A DNA stretch of 64,000 nucleotides from Pseudomonas sp. KK4 (lineage in GTDB: Bacteria > Pseudomonadota > Gammaproteobacteria > Pseudomonadales > Pseudomonadaceae), in NCBI RefSeq assembly GCF_001984065.1, contig NZ_LYVP01000025.1:1-64000 (forward strand), in the 5' to 3' direction. The translations under genes were made by a program, and so were the position numbers. A model generated the notes under the pieces. It had not been told where the DNA came from, did not search any database, and saw only the letters and a program-made list of their open reading frames with translations. Shown in pieces: positions 1-10,136 of the stretch (the first letter of the stretch is position 1; each line of letters starts with the position of its first letter).

Positions 1-90
1 TGTGGGAGCGGGCTTGCTCGCGAAGAGGCCGGCACTTTCAACATCGCCGGCGACTGCCCCCTCGCCATCGCGAGCAGGCTCGTTCCCACA
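1..90. repeat. REPIN: inverted pair of REP palindromes
   Basis: Two REP units face each other: the left begins TGTGGGAGCGGGCTTGCTCG and the right is its near reverse complement ending GTTCCCACA, with about 40 bases between. This is the usual Pseudomonas REPIN layout, lying just past the stop codon of the UvrA-like gene. No RAYT transposase gene is in the window. Confidence 0.9.
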
Positions 91-99
91 GGGGCGCGA

Positions 100-2730
100 T
101 CATCCGAGTACTTTGGCGAGGAATGGTGCCGTGCGGCTTTTCTTGCTTTTCGCCACTTTCTGCGGCGTGCCGGCCACCACGATTTTGCCGCCCTGATCCC
201 CCGCCCCTGGGCCGATGTCGATCACCCAGTCGCTCTGCGCCACCACGCGCATTTCATGCTCCACCACGATCACCGTGTGGCCCGCCGTCACCAGGTTGTT
301 CAACTGCTCCAGCAGTCGATCGACGTCCCTTGGGTGCAGGCCGGTGGTGGGTTCGTCGAGCACATACAGGGTTGCCCCTCGCGGGTTGCGCTGCAGCTCG
401 GTGGCCAGTTTGATGCGTTGGGCCTCGCCACCGGACAGCTCTGTCGCCGGTTGGCCAAGGCGCAGATAGCCCAGGCCGATGTCCCTCAACACCTCCAGCG
501 ATCGACGCACGCCCGGTTGTTCGGCGAACACCTGCACCGCTTCATCGACGGTCAATTGCAGCACCTGGGCGATGTTGCGGCCCTGCCAGTGGATCGCCAG
601 GGTGTCCGGGTTGTATCGGGCGCCGTGGCAGGTCGGGCACGGTGCGTAGACGCTGGGCATGAACAGCAATTCAACGCTGACAAAACCCTCGCCCTCACAG
701 GTCGGACAGCGGCCCTTGGCGACGTTGAAGGAAAACTGCCCGGCGTCATATCCCGCGGCCTGGGCGTCAGGCGTGGCGGCGTAGAGCTTGCGCACGTTGT
801 CGAACAGCCCGGTGTAGGTCGCCAGGTTCGAACGCGGCGTGCGGCCGATGGGTTTCTGGTCGACTTGCACCAAACGCTTGATCGACGCCAGCCCTGCCGT
901 GACCTGGCCGCCGCTGGTTTGCGGCGCATCGTCTTCCAGGCTCGGCTCTTGAGCCTCAATGTCGGCCGGTGGACGCCCGAGATGCGCGCCCACCAGTTCC
1001 AGCAGCGCCTGACTCACCAGGCTCGATTTGCCCGAACCCGACACCCCGGTCACCGAGGTAAAACAACCCAAAGGAAACTCGACGCTGAGGTCGTTCAGGT
1101 TATTGCGAGTGATGCCTTCCAGCCGCAGCCAGTCGCTGGCCGTGCGCGCTGTTCGGTGGTTGCTGACGGGCGCAGCAAACAGATAGGCGCGGGTTTGCGA
1201 TTCGGCCACGTCCGCCAGACCGGCCGGCGCGCCGCTGTACAGCACCTGGCCGCCATGTTCACCCGCCGCCGGACCGACGTCGATCAACCAGTCGGCGCGG
1301 CGCATGGTTTCCACGTCATGTTCGACGACGAACAAGGTATTGCCGGCCGCTTTCAAGCGTTGCAGCGCGTCGAACAACGCCTCGCCATCGGCCGGATGCA
1401 AACCCGCCGACGGCTCGTCCAATACGTAGATCACCCCGAACAACTGCGACCCCAATTGCGTGGCCAGGCGCAGGCGTTGCAATTCACCGGAGGACAGTGT
1501 CGGCGTGCTGCGTTCCAGTGCCAGATAACCCAGGCCCAGGTCGGTCAGGGTGCTGACTCGCTCCAGCAAATCCTGGGCGATGCGTTGCGCCGCCAGGCGT
1601 TTTTCCACCGACAGGTTCGGCGTGTGCCGCACGTCCGGGGCATTGGCGTGACAGCTGGCGCCGTGGGCCACCCGCTGTTCACGGGCCTGTCGAGTCTGGC
1701 TGTGGCTCAGCACTTCGCCGGCCTCTTCACCTTCCTCCAGATAGTGCTCGGCCGCCACCGGCCTGAGCACATCGGCCACCTGCAGCAACGGCATCTGCGA
1801 CAACTCACCGATGTCGTAACCGGCAAAAGTCACCGACAACGCCTCGCGCTTGAGGCGTTTGCCTTCGCACAACGGGCAGGGGCTGCCGAGCATGAATTGC
1901 GAGACGCGCTTCTTCATCAGCGCACTTTGCGAATGGGTAAAGGTGTGCAGGATGTAGCGCCGGGCGCCGGTGAACGTGCCCTGGTAACTGGGCTCCATCT
2001 TGCGCTTGAGGGCGACGCGGGTTTCCTCCGGGGTGAGCCCGGCATACACCGGCACCGTGGGGGTCTCCTCGGTGAAGAGAATCCAGTCCCGCTGTTTTTT
2101 CGGCAGTTTTCGCCATGGGATATCGACGTCGATGCCCATGGTCACCAGGATGTCCCGCAGGTTCTGGCCCTGCCAGGCCAACGGCCAGGACGCCACTGCA
2201 CGCTGGCGAATGGTCAGGTTCGGGTCCGGCACCATCAAGGCTTCCGTGACCTCGTACACCCGGCCCAGGCCATGGCATTCGGGGCACGCGCCCTGGGGCG
2301 TGTTTGGCGAAAAGTCCTCGGCATAGAGCATCGGCTGACCCGCCGGGTAACTGCCGGCGCGGGAATACAACATGCGGATCAGACTCGACAGGGTGGTGAC
2401 GCTGCCCACCGACGAGCGTGTGCTGGGCGTGCCCCGTTGTTGCTGCAGGGCCACGGCTGGCGGCAGGCCTTCGATGGAATCTACATCCGGCACCCCGACC
2501 TGATCGATCAGGCGCCGCGCATACGGCGCCACGGATTCGAAATAACGGCGCTGTGCCTCGGCGTAGAGCGTGGAAAACGCCAGCGACGACTTGCCCGACC
2601 CGGACACCCCGGTGAACACCACCAGGGCATCACGGGGAATATCGACATCGACGTTCTTGAGGTTGTGCTCCCGGGCGCCGCGCACCCTGACCATGCCTGA
2701 GGGAGGGGTTGCGGTTCGGTTGGAGTTCAT
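100..2730 (-). CDS. UvrA-like excinuclease ABC subunit (UvrA2-type paralogue likely)
   Basis: This 876-residue protein has the tandem ABC ATPase layout of UvrA, the DNA damage-recognition subunit of nucleotide excision repair. Two Walker A motifs (GVSGSGKSS) lie near the N-terminus and in the second half. Two ABC signatures (LSSGELQR and LSGGEAQR), two Walker B/DEPS-DEPT motifs and CxxC zinc-module motifs (CPECHG, CPLCEG, CPTCEG) are visible. It is somewhat shorter than canonical UvrA (about 940 residues) and has a His/Ala-rich linker, which fits the UvrA2 class linked to drug or damage tolerance rather than the housekeeping gene; that class call is inference. I start at MNSNRT (2730). The open frame runs further upstream, but those codons come from the REPIN at 2761-2835. 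Confidence 0.85.
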   Translation of the reverse strand: MNSNRTATPPSGMVRVRGAREHNLKNVDVDIPRDALVVFTGVSGSGKSSLAFSTLYAEAQRRYFESVAPYARRLIDQVGVPDVDSIEGLPPAVALQQQRGTPSTRSSVGSVTTLSSLIRMLYSRAGSYPAGQPMLYAEDFSPNTPQGACPECHGLGRVYEVTEALMVPDPNLTIRQRAVASWPLAWQGQNLRDILVTMGIDVDIPWRKLPKKQRDWILFTEETPTVPVYAGLTPEETRVALKRKMEPSYQGTFTGARRYILHTFTHSQSALMKKRVSQFMLGSPCPLCEGKRLKREALSVTFAGYDIGELSQMPLLQVADVLRPVAAEHYLEEGEEAGEVLSHSQTRQAREQRVAHGASCHANAPDVRHTPNLSVEKRLAAQRIAQDLLERVSTLTDLGLGYLALERSTPTLSSGELQRLRLATQLGSQLFGVIYVLDEPSAGLHPADGEALFDALQRLKAAGNTLFVVEHDVETMRRADWLIDVGPAAGEHGGQVLYSGAPAGLADVAESQTRAYLFAAPVSNHRTARTASDWLRLEGITRNNLNDLSVEFPLGCFTSVTGVSGSGKSSLVSQALLELVGAHLGRPPADIEAQEPSLEDDAPQTSGGQVTAGLASIKRLVQVDQKPIGRTPRSNLATYTGLFDNVRKLYAATPDAQAAGYDAGQFSFNVAKGRCPTCEGEGFVSVELLFMPSVYAPCPTCHGARYNPDTLAIHWQGRNIAQVLQLTVDEAVQVFAEQPGVRRSLEVLRDIGLGYLRLGQPATELSGGEAQRIKLATELQRNPRGATLYVLDEPTTGLHPRDVDRLLEQLNNLVTAGHTVIVVEHEMRVVAQSDWVIDIGPGAGDQGGKIVVAGTPQKVAKSKKSRTAPFLAKVLG

Positions 2731-2760
2731 CGGGCGGCCTTTAATTGAAGGTGAGCGATC

Positions 2761-2835
2761 CTGTAGGAGCCGAGCTTGCTCGCGATGGCGTCTGGTCTGA
2801 CACACCGCCATCGCGAGCAAGCTCGGCTCCTGCAG
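2761..2835. repeat. REPIN upstream of the UvrA-like gene
   Basis: Near-perfect inverted pair with arms of the form CTGTAGGAGCCGAGCTTGCT and its complement, separated by a short spacer. It is a variant REP (GGAGCCGAGCTTGCTCGCGA) sitting between the start of the UvrA-like gene and the stop of the histidine kinase. Confidence 0.88.
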
Positions 2836-2847
2836 AACTGGATGTGT

Positions 2848-4959
2848 TCAGCCGTTGAGCACCATGCGGATCATTTGGGTCAGCGCCTGCGGGCTGTAGG
2901 GTTTGCTCAGCAAATGGGTGTCGGGGCTGAGTTGGTGGTTGCGCGAGATGATGTCACGGGTGTGGCCCGAGGTGAACAGCACGGCCACCGGCGGGATTTT
3001 TACCTTGGCCCAGGCCGCCAGGTCCGAGCTCTTGATCAGGCCGGGCATGACCACGTCGGTGAAGATCAGGTCCACCACCACGCCTTCGAGCAGCATCTGC
3101 ATGGCGATATCGGCATTGGCTGCCGTCAGCACCTGATAACCCTCCTCGCGCAACAGATCTACCGTGGAGGCCCGCACCGCGTCATTGTCCTCGACCACCA
3201 GAATCCGTTCATGGCCGCCCTGTTGCTGCACATCGAGGACCTTCGGTTCGTGGGGCACCGAGCGCAGGCTACGGGGGAAATACAGCTGAACCCGGGTGCC
3301 CTGGCCCATGACGCTGGACATCTCGACATGCCCGCCGCTCTGCTTGACGAAACCGAACACCATGCTCAACCCCAGCCCGGTACCCTGACCGTCAGGCTTG
3401 GTGGTAAAAAACGGCTCGAACGCCTGGGCCAGTACCTGCGGTGACATGCCTGCGCCCGTGTCTGCCACCGTCACACAGACGTAGTCACCGGCGACCATGC
3501 CCTTGCCCGCGCAGAACGACGAATCAAGGCTCACGTTCTCGGCACAAAGCCCAATGGTCCCCTCGCCTTTCATCGCATCACGGGCATTGATCGTCAGGTT
3601 GAGAATGGTGTTTTCCAGTTGATTGCGATCGACAAAAATCGGCCAGGTATCGGCGGCGACGCTCATCTGCATCTGAATGGTTTCCCCCAGCGCGCGCTGG
3701 AGCAACTCGCCCAGGCCGTCGAAGATCTGCTGCGGCGCACAGATCGCCGGGGACAGCGGCTGGCGACGGGCAAACGCGAGCAATTGCGCAGACAGTTTGG
3801 CGCCGCGCTCGACGGCGGCAATCGAAGCGCTGACCCGCCGTTGTACGTTGGGGTTGTCCGGTTCGTGTCGCGCCAGCAAATGCAGATTGCCGGCAATCAC
3901 CTGCAGCAGGTTATTGAAATCGTGCGCCACGCCACCGGTGAGTCCACCGATGGCTTCGAGTTTCTGCGATTGACGCAATTGCTCTTCGGCTGCCAGCCGC
4001 GCCTCCACTTCGGCGGCTACGCGCTGCTCCAGGTTGCGGGTGAACCTGAGCAACGACTCTTCAGCGATCTTGCGCTCATCGATGTCGATCAGCACCCCAG
4101 GGAAGCGGAAGGCTTCACCCTGCTCATCGAACTCGCAACACCCGCTGGCCAATACCCACAGGTAGCTGCCGTCCGGTCGCAATATCCGGTATTCCGCGTT
4201 GAAAGGCGCACCGGTCTGCACCGAGCGCACGACTTGCTCCTGCACCCAGGCAATATCATCGGGGTGGATGCGTTGTTCAGCGATGTCCTGGGGCAGGCTG
4301 TCCAGCGGTTGCCCGGGGGGATAGGAAAATGTCCGGGCAAATCGCTCATCGCCGCTGAGCACGTTGGCCTTGATGTCCCAGACGAACGAGCCGAGCAAGG
4401 CCCCGGCATTGAGAGCCAGGCGTACCCGCTCGTTGTCGGCGCGATAGGCGTTTTCAGCGGCCTGGCGCAGGCGCTCGGAAATCACGAATTCGGTGGTGTC
4501 GACCACCATGGCCATGACCCCGGCCGGCAAGCCATCGTCGTTGGCGACCGGGCTGTAGTAAAGGTCCAGCCACACTTCCTCGGGAACGCCGTCACGCAAC
4601 AGCACCAGTTCTTTGTTGCGATAGGACAAGGTGCCGCCCGCCAGACAGGTATCGACCACATGCCGGTTGAACTCGGCGACTTCCGGCCAGCCCATTTCCA
4701 CCGGTGAACCCAACAGATAAGGATGGCGCCCGCCGGCGAACACCGAATAGGCATCGTTGTAGATCATGTAGCCGGCCCGGCCCCACAGCATCACCATCGG
4801 CAACGGCGAGGCGAGCATCATTTGCACCGTGCTGCTCAGGCTCCTGGGCCAGCTATCGATATTCCCAAGCTCGGTGGTGCCCCAGTCGAACGCACGGATG
4901 CGCTCGGCCATTTCGCCGCTCCAACCGGCACATCCGTGGCTATTGTCTAGAAACTGCAT
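2848..4959 (-). CDS. PAS-domain hybrid sensor histidine kinase with C-terminal receiver
   Basis: About 703 residues from ATG at 4959; an in-frame GTG at 4986 is the alternative start and neither has a strong ribosome site. The order is an N-terminal PAS domain (about residues 25-160), a second PAS_3-type domain (about 185-300, HPDD motif), a short coiled coil, a HisKA segment with phospho-acceptor His in GGVAHDFNNLLQ (about residue 346), an HATPase_c domain (N box in ILNLTINARDAM, DTGAGM, GTGLGLSM) and a receiver domain with phospho-Asp in FTDVVMPG. No membrane segment is seen, so it is probably cytosolic. No response-regulator gene adjoins it, so output may pass through the receiver to an unlinked partner. 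The stimulus is unknown. Confidence 0.88.
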   Translation of the reverse strand: MQFLDNSHGCAGWSGEMAERIRAFDWGTTELGNIDSWPRSLSSTVQMMLASPLPMVMLWGRAGYMIYNDAYSVFAGGRHPYLLGSPVEMGWPEVAEFNRHVVDTCLAGGTLSYRNKELVLLRDGVPEEVWLDLYYSPVANDDGLPAGVMAMVVDTTEFVISERLRQAAENAYRADNERVRLALNAGALLGSFVWDIKANVLSGDERFARTFSYPPGQPLDSLPQDIAEQRIHPDDIAWVQEQVVRSVQTGAPFNAEYRILRPDGSYLWVLASGCCEFDEQGEAFRFPGVLIDIDERKIAEESLLRFTRNLEQRVAAEVEARLAAEEQLRQSQKLEAIGGLTGGVAHDFNNLLQVIAGNLHLLARHEPDNPNVQRRVSASIAAVERGAKLSAQLLAFARRQPLSPAICAPQQIFDGLGELLQRALGETIQMQMSVAADTWPIFVDRNQLENTILNLTINARDAMKGEGTIGLCAENVSLDSSFCAGKGMVAGDYVCVTVADTGAGMSPQVLAQAFEPFFTTKPDGQGTGLGLSMVFGFVKQSGGHVEMSSVMGQGTRVQLYFPRSLRSVPHEPKVLDVQQQGGHERILVVEDNDAVRASTVDLLREEGYQVLTAANADIAMQMLLEGVVVDLIFTDVVMPGLIKSSDLAAWAKVKIPPVAVLFTSGHTRDIISRNHQLSPDTHLLSKPYSPQALTQMIRMVLNG

Positions 4960-5088
4960 TGGCTGGCTGAGTCCCGGTAATTGCACCCGATTGTTTCGAG
5001 CATGGCGCGGGGCAATGGTTTCATAGAGGTATAGCTGATTTCAGTGGCCCATCTCAATCACTGCAAACCTGTGATTTGCATCGCCCCC

Positions 5089-5178
5089 TGTGGGAGCGGG
5101 CTTGCTCGCGAAAACGGTGCGTCAGCCGACATGGATGCTGGCTGACACACCGTTTTCGCGAGCAACCCCGCTCTCACA
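5089..5178. repeat. REPIN
   Basis: Inverted REP pair (TGTGGGAGCGGGCTTGCTCG and its imperfect complement) in the gap between the GntR gene and the histidine kinase. The right arm has drifted (CAACCCCGCTCTCACA). Confidence 0.88.
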
Positions 5179-5193
5179 TTTTGATCGTCGGTG

Positions 5194-5883
5194 TCACACC
5201 TCTATCAGGTGCTTGAGCGGGTTATAGCTGGTTTTGAGGGTGGCGGCGACGTCGAGGATGGCTTTCTCGATGCCGTTCAGATGCATGCAGGTCAACTCGA
5301 TCGCCGCGCTCTGGTTGCCGGCTTCGATGTATTCGATCAGGCGCAGGTGTTCATCGTCGCGACAGGCTTCGTGGCTGTCGTCATCCAGCGCGGCGGCATA
5401 CAGCGAGGCCCGGGAAATCAACTTCTGGAACCAGTCCAGCAGCACCGGGTTGTTTAGGCTGCGGGCCAGTTTGATATGGAACTCGCCGAGCAGATGAATC
5501 AGCCGTTCGTGGTCGCCGCTCTGGTGCGCCTCGTCCTCCAGCAACAAATGATCGCGCAGGTCCTGGGTCACGGCGGTGTCGCGACGCCGGCACAGCTCGC
5601 TGACGATGCCGATCTCGACCAGGCGTCGGGTTTCGAACAGCGAACGAATCTCTTCATCACTGGGCAAGGACACCGACGCACCTTTATTGGGCTCGGTGGT
5701 GACCAGCCCATCGGCTTCCAATTGCTTGAGCGCCGCCCGAACCGACGTGCGGCTGACGTTGAAAAGCTCGGCCAGCGATGCCTCACCGAGCTTCATTCCC
5801 GGGCGCAACGAACGCTTGCTGATCGCCTCGTAAACCCCTTGGTAGACGCGGTCGACCGTGGTTTCCAATTTCTTTTCGGCCAT
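5194..5883 (-). CDS. GntR-family transcriptional regulator, FadR/FCD subfamily
   Basis: This 229-residue protein has an N-terminal winged helix (about residues 12-75, with LAELFNVSRTSVRAALKQLE as recognition region) and a C-terminal FCD ligand domain with conserved His residues (LGEFHIKLA, around residue 150). The start has a good ribosome site (AAGGAG). It is divergent from the ABC importer operon beginning at 6025, with a 141-base shared intergenic region. By analogy with other FCD regulators it probably represses that operon until the substrate or a catabolite binds. It is an unlikely housekeeping regulator given this position. Confidence 0.9.
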   Translation of the reverse strand: MAEKKLETTVDRVYQGVYEAISKRSLRPGMKLGEASLAELFNVSRTSVRAALKQLEADGLVTTEPNKGASVSLPSDEEIRSLFETRRLVEIGIVSELCRRRDTAVTQDLRDHLLLEDEAHQSGDHERLIHLLGEFHIKLARSLNNPVLLDWFQKLISRASLYAAALDDDSHEACRDDEHLRLIEYIEAGNQSAAIELTCMHLNGIEKAILDVAATLKTSYNPLKHLIEV

Positions 5884-5980
5884 TGAATGACTCCTTCAGC
5901 GCTTGGCAATTGCCCCCTGGCGAATGCACAGCCATCGAAAAAGGGGGTTGCACCAGCAGGTTAATCCGGGTATTTCTAAA

Positions 5981-6018
5981 TTGCATCCAGATTTTGCATA
6001 CAATAATTAGAGGAATGC
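5981..6018. promoter_or_regulatory. Candidate operator/promoter between GntR gene and ABC operon
   Basis: AT-rich stretch in a GC-rich context. TTGCAT occurs twice (5981 and 5994) and TGCAT (5995-5999) forms an inverted pair with ATGCA (6014-6018). A TACAAT hexamer at 5999-6004 could be a -10 element for the operon, although no good -35 is seen at standard spacing. This is the natural site for the divergent GntR protein. No footprint evidence exists here. Confidence 0.4.
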
Positions 6019-6024
6019 ACCATT

Positions 6025-7107
6025 ATGGGTCATCCAGTTGCAATCGAAGTGCGTAACGTCTCAAAACGCTATTCCGACGATCCAGGATTGGCGCCAGCCC
6101 TGGACAACGTCTCGGTGGACATTGCCGACAACGAGTTCTTCACCCTGCTTGGCCCCTCCGGCTGCGGCAAGACCACCCTGCTGCGCACCATCGCCGGTTT
6201 CGAGCATGTCAGCGAGGGTGAAATCCGCCTCGCCGGCGAACCGGTCAATGACCTGCCGCCGTTCAAGCGTCGGGTCAACACGGTGTTCCAGAGTTACGCG
6301 CTGTTTCCGCACATGAGTGTCGCGCAGAATATCGCCTTCGGCCTCGAGATGCAGGGTCTTGAACGCAAGCTGATCCCGCAGCGAGTCGATGAAATGCTGG
6401 CGCTGGTGCAAATGCAGCACCTGGCGCGACGCAAACCGGCGGAACTGTCCGGTGGTCAGCAGCAACGGGTGGCTCTGGCCCGGGCCTTGGCGCCGAAACC
6501 AAAGGTGCTGTTGCTCGATGAACCGCTGTCGGCGCTGGACCTCAAGCTGCGCAAGGAAATGCAGGTCGAACTCAAGCGCGTACAGAAAGAAGCCGGCATC
6601 ACCTTCATTTTCGTCACCCACGATCAGGAAGAAGCCCTGACTCTGTCCGATCGCATCGCGGTGATGTCCGCCGGCAAGATCCTGCAGATCGGCACCCCGA
6701 ACGAAATCTACGAACACCCCAAGCACCAGTTCGTTGCCCAGTTCATCGGCGATATCAACTTCCTGCCCGGCCACCTCAAGCGCGGCCAGCACAACGAAAA
6801 CCTGTTCGTGCCCAGCGGCATGCCGGTGGAAATCCCCTGCCCGGCCCAGGGCATCGACGGCAAGGTGCAACTGGCGTTTCGCCCGGAACGCTCGCAACTG
6901 GTGGACCCGACCCAACCGCATCACCTGCGCGGGGTGATCGAAGCGGTGCTGTACGTCGGCACCGCGACCCTCTACCAGTGCCGCCTGAACAATGACATCA
7001 AGGTCATGCTGCGGGAGAACAACGAAGGCCTGGCCCGCAATCGCGGGGTCGGCGATCGCGTGGCGGTCAACCTGCCGCCCCATGCCTGCCTGCTGATGGA
7101 GGCCTGA
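6025..7107 (+). CDS. ABC transporter ATP-binding protein, spermidine/putrescine (PotA) type
   Basis: 360 residues, the usual length for PotA-like ATPases. Walker A is GPSGCGKTT (about residue 46), followed by Q-loop [10 protein letters not shown], signature [15 protein letters not shown], Walker [12 protein letters not shown] and H-loop VTHDQEEA. The C-terminal 110 residues form a TOBE-type regulatory domain. It energises import by the two permeases that follow. It is the first gene of a tight operon: its stop is one base before the next ATG. Substrate class is inferred from family and from the downstream amidohydrolases. Confidence 0.92.
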   Translation: MGHPVAIEVRNVSKRYSDDPGLAPALDNVSVDIADNEFFTLLGPSGCGKTTLLRTIAGFEHVSEGEIRLAGEPVNDLPPFKRRVNTVFQSYALFPHMSVAQNIAFGLEMQGLERKLIPQRVDEMLALVQMQHLARRKPAELSGGQQQRVALARALAPKPKVLLLDEPLSALDLKLRKEMQVELKRVQKEAGITFIFVTHDQEEALTLSDRIAVMSAGKILQIGTPNEIYEHPKHQFVAQFIGDINFLPGHLKRGQHNENLFVPSGMPVEIPCPAQGIDGKVQLAFRPERSQLVDPTQPHHLRGVIEAVLYVGTATLYQCRLNNDIKVMLRENNEGLARNRGVGDRVAVNLPPHACLLMEA

Positions 7108-7108
7108 G

Positions 7109-8029
7109 ATGAGCGTCAGTAGCACTTCTCCAGCCCTCAACCGGGCGCTGTTGCTCAGCCCGGTGGTGCTGACCCTGCTAGCCCTGATCGCCATTCCGCT
7201 GGGGATCATGGGCTACATCAGCCTGCTGCCGCGCAACGTTTACGGCGGCGTTGACTGGCAGGCCAATTGGCAATTGCAAAGCTACGTGCAGCTGTTTTTC
7301 CAGGAAGGCTTCGACGGTGAGCTGGAGCTGAACTGGGTCTACGCCCAGGCGCTGATCCGCTCGGTGTTCCAGGCCGGCGGCACCACGGTGCTGTGTTTCC
7401 TGTTCGGTTTTCCGGTGGCGTTGTGGATGTCAAGCCTGACACCGCGTCGGCGCAACCTGATGGTGTTGCTGATCACCATTCCGTTCTGGACCAACCTGCT
7501 GATCCGCAACTACGCCTGGCTGATCATCCTGCGCGAGCAGGGCTGGGTGGCCCAGACGATCAATGCGCTGTTCCCTTCGGCCGGCGGCATCACCCTGCTC
7601 TACAACGACTTCGCGGTCAGCGTCGGGCTGGTCTACAGCTTCCTGCCGTTCATGATCCTGCCGATCTATTCAACCCTGGAAAAACTCGACTGGCGCCTGG
7701 TGGAAGCGGCCTACGACCTGGGGGCCAATCGCTGGCACGCGTTGCGGCGGATCATTCTGCCGCTGTCGATGCCGGGGGTGATTGCCGGTGCTCTGTTGGT
7801 GTTCGTGCCGAGCCTCGGCGCCTTCATTACCCCGGCGATTCTCGGCGGCGGCAAGACGCTGATGATCGGCAACCTGATCCAGCAGCAGTTCGGCACGGCG
7901 CGCAACTGGCCCTTGGGCAGTTCGCTGTCGTTCCTGTTGCTGGGGATTCTGCTGCTGTCGCTGGTGCTGTACGCCCTGTACAGCCGCAGCGCCGCCAAAA
8001 CCCTCAAAAGCCGGGGAGCCACCGCATGA
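7109..8029 (+). CDS. ABC transporter permease, PotB type
   Basis: 306 residues with an N-terminal transmembrane helix (LLLSPVVLTLLALIAIPLG), a long periplasmic loop and further membrane helices. The EAA motif that docks on the ATPase is seen in EAAYDLGANRWHALRRIILPLSMPG. It is the first of two inner-membrane subunits. The start lies one base after the ATPase stop, and the end overlaps the next gene by four bases (ATGA), pointing to translational coupling. Confidence 0.92.
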   Translation: MSVSSTSPALNRALLLSPVVLTLLALIAIPLGIMGYISLLPRNVYGGVDWQANWQLQSYVQLFFQEGFDGELELNWVYAQALIRSVFQAGGTTVLCFLFGFPVALWMSSLTPRRRNLMVLLITIPFWTNLLIRNYAWLIILREQGWVAQTINALFPSAGGITLLYNDFAVSVGLVYSFLPFMILPIYSTLEKLDWRLVEAAYDLGANRWHALRRIILPLSMPGVIAGALLVFVPSLGAFITPAILGGGKTLMIGNLIQQQFGTARNWPLGSSLSFLLLGILLLSLVLYALYSRSAAKTLKSRGATA

Positions 8030-8814
8030 TTGCCCTGCACCTGAAAAAACTGCCGATGACCCGGGAAGTCAGCCTGCTGATCCTGGCCTACCTGTACCTG
8101 CCGATCTTCGTGCTGATCGCCTACAGCTTCAACGCCAACCGCTCGGCGACGGTCTGGACCGAGTTTTCGTTCGCTTGGTACGGGCGGATCCTGGCCAACC
8201 CGTCGATCCAGACTGCGGCGCTGAACTCGATCATCGTCGCCAGCATCGCCACGGTCTGCGCCACCGCCATTGCGCTGCTGGCGGCGCTGGCAACCTACCG
8301 GCCGTTCTATGGGCAGAAGATGGTCGAGGGCGGGATCAACCTGCCGCTGATCCTGCCGGAGATCGTCACCGCCGTGGCCACCCTGCTGCTGTTCATGGCG
8401 CTGGGGATCAAGCTCGGCTTGCTGACGGTGATCGTCGCGCACATCGGCTTCTGCATTCCGTTCGCCTACTTGCCGATCCGCGCGCGGCTCAATGACCTGG
8501 ACAAGAGCCTGCTGGAGGCGGCGAACGACCTGTACGCCAACCCCTGGCAGGTGTTTCGCCGGGTGACGCTGCCGCTGTTGTGGCCGGCGGTGCTGTCCGG
8601 TTCGGTGCTGGCGTTCGTGGTCAGCCTGGACGATTTCATCATGACGTTTTTTGTCGCCGGGCCGGGTTCGACCACCCTGCCGGTGTACATCTTCTCGGCG
8701 ATCAAGGCCGGCGTGACGCCGGAGATCAACGCGATCTCGACCCTGATGCTGGTGATTTCCATCGTGCTGGTGGTGCTGGCCTTCTGGCTGGGACAGCGCG
8801 GCAAACAACAATGA
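8026..8814 (+). CDS. ABC transporter permease, PotC type
   Basis: 262 residues from ATG at 8026, which overlaps the PotB-type stop as ATGA. The open frame extends far upstream inside the previous gene, but that part is a shadow. Six hydrophobic segments are visible, plus an EAA motif (LLEAANDLYANPWQVFRRVTLP). It is the second inner-membrane subunit of the importer, and its stop (8812-8814) is 17 bases before the binding-protein start. Confidence 0.92.
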   Translation: MIALHLKKLPMTREVSLLILAYLYLPIFVLIAYSFNANRSATVWTEFSFAWYGRILANPSIQTAALNSIIVASIATVCATAIALLAALATYRPFYGQKMVEGGINLPLILPEIVTAVATLLLFMALGIKLGLLTVIVAHIGFCIPFAYLPIRARLNDLDKSLLEAANDLYANPWQVFRRVTLPLLWPAVLSGSVLAFVVSLDDFIMTFFVAGPGSTTLPVYIFSAIKAGVTPEINAISTLMLVISIVLVVLAFWLGQRGKQQ

Positions 8815-8831
8815 GCCTGGAGCGTTCTTGC

Positions 8832-9884
8832 ATGAAACTGAAAAACATTGGTTACGGCGTCGCCGGTCTGGCCCTCAGTTGCTTCACCGTTTTTACCGCC
8901 CAGGCCGCCGAGCCCAAGGAGCTGTTCTTCTACAACTGGACCGACTACTACCCGGTGGACCTGCTGGCCAAGTTCGAAAAGGAGACCGGGATCAAGGTCA
9001 CCATGGACGGCTACGACAGCAACGAAACCCTGCTGGCCAAGTTGCAGGCCGGTGGCGCGGCCTATGACGTGATCGTGCCGTCGCAGTCGATCATGCGCAC
9101 CCTGATCAACCAGGACCTGTTGCTGGAAATCGACGCCTCGACCCTGCCCAACTTCCAGTACGTGAAACCGGCGTTCCGCGACCCGAGCTTCGACCCTGGC
9201 CGTAAATTCTCTGCGCCGTACCTGTGGGGCACCACCGGGTTTTCCTATGACAGTGCGCGGGTGCCTGGCGGCAAGCTGGACGATTCGTGGAAAGAGTTCT
9301 TCGAGCCGCGCAAGGAACTGCAAGGCCAACTGGCCGCCCTCGACACCTCCAGCAGCGTGATCAATGCCGCCAGCCATTACCTGAACGTCGACGAATGCAG
9401 CGAAAACCCGCAGGACGCCAAGCGCATCCTCGAGCTGCTGCAAAAACAGAAGCCCTTCCTGAAGATGTACAGCTCGGACAACACCGTCGACCGCATGGCC
9501 TCCGGCGAGGTGATCATGATGCAGAACTGGAACGGCTCCACGGCCCGGGCCACCTTGCAGAAAAGCACCATCAAGTACGTGTACCCGAAGGAAGGCCTGG
9601 CGATGTTCCAGGACAACTTCGCCGTACCGAAAAGTGCGCCGCACCCGGGCAACGCGAAGATTTTCATCGACTGGATGATGAAACCGGAAAACGCCGCCGC
9701 GGTGTCCAACGCCATCGCCTATGACAACGGCATCCAGAGCGACAAGTTGATCGATGCGAAATGGCGTGTGATGGACGCCATCAACATGCCCGAAGCATTC
9801 GCCTCGCGCCTGCGCCCCGAAAAAGAGTGCAGCAACAAGGCCCGCGAACTGCAGGATCGGATCTGGGCGAAGCTCAAGGGCTGA
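8832..9884 (+). CDS. Periplasmic binding protein of polyamine-type ABC importer (PotD/PotF-like)
   Basis: 350 residues. The signal peptide is MKLKNIGYGVAGLALSCFTV followed by FTAQA and probable cleavage before AEPKELFFYNWTDYY. That mature start matches the FYNW(T/A)DY signature of PotD/PotF proteins. I chose ATG 8832 because GGAG lies nine bases upstream. An in-frame ATG at 8811 overlaps the PotC-type stop (ATGA) but would put extra residues before the signal peptide. It captures the substrate in the periplasm. A true polyamine substrate is not established, since the operon continues into cyclic-amine hydrolases. Confidence 0.9.
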   Translation: MKLKNIGYGVAGLALSCFTVFTAQAAEPKELFFYNWTDYYPVDLLAKFEKETGIKVTMDGYDSNETLLAKLQAGGAAYDVIVPSQSIMRTLINQDLLLEIDASTLPNFQYVKPAFRDPSFDPGRKFSAPYLWGTTGFSYDSARVPGGKLDDSWKEFFEPRKELQGQLAALDTSSSVINAASHYLNVDECSENPQDAKRILELLQKQKPFLKMYSSDNTVDRMASGEVIMMQNWNGSTARATLQKSTIKYVYPKEGLAMFQDNFAVPKSAPHPGNAKIFIDWMMKPENAAAVSNAIAYDNGIQSDKLIDAKWRVMDAINMPEAFASRLRPEKECSNKARELQDRIWAKLKG

Positions 9885-9910
9885 TTGCCTGACTTGAGAC
9901 CGCGTCGCGG

Positions 9911-10096
9911 CCTTCGCGAGCAAGCCCGCTCCCACAATGAATGGCGTCGATCACAACATTTGTGAACACCCCCAAACCCTGTGGGAGCGGGCTTGCTCGC
10001 GAAGAGGCCCTCCCACACACCACAGGCGGGCGTCGATCACAACATTTGTGAACACCGCCGAACCCTGTGGGAGCGGGCTTGCTCGCGAAAAGGCCC
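9911..10096. repeat. REP cluster with an 86-base tandem repeat
   Basis: A reverse REP (9911-9935) is followed by two direct copies of a unit of about 68 bases, at 9943-10010 and 10028-10095. The units share GCGTCGATCACAACATTTGT, a linker and a forward REP, and repeat at a period of 86 bases. It fills the gap between the binding protein and the first amidohydrolase, and may stabilise or attenuate the upstream transcript. Confidence 0.9.
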
Positions 10097-10136
10097 GCCC
10101 AGGCACTACAAAATCTAATACCTTAATGAGGTTTGT

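Noticed and set aside
256..2700. Long plus-strand open frame (814 codons) opposite the UvrA-like gene
   Set aside because: It is a GC-driven shadow: its protein lacks domains, and the minus-strand frame has all the UvrA motifs.
9911..10096. Regularly spaced repeats considered as a CRISPR array
   Set aside because: Only two long units exist, the repeated part includes the linker, and the palindromes are standard REP sequences; no cas genes are present.
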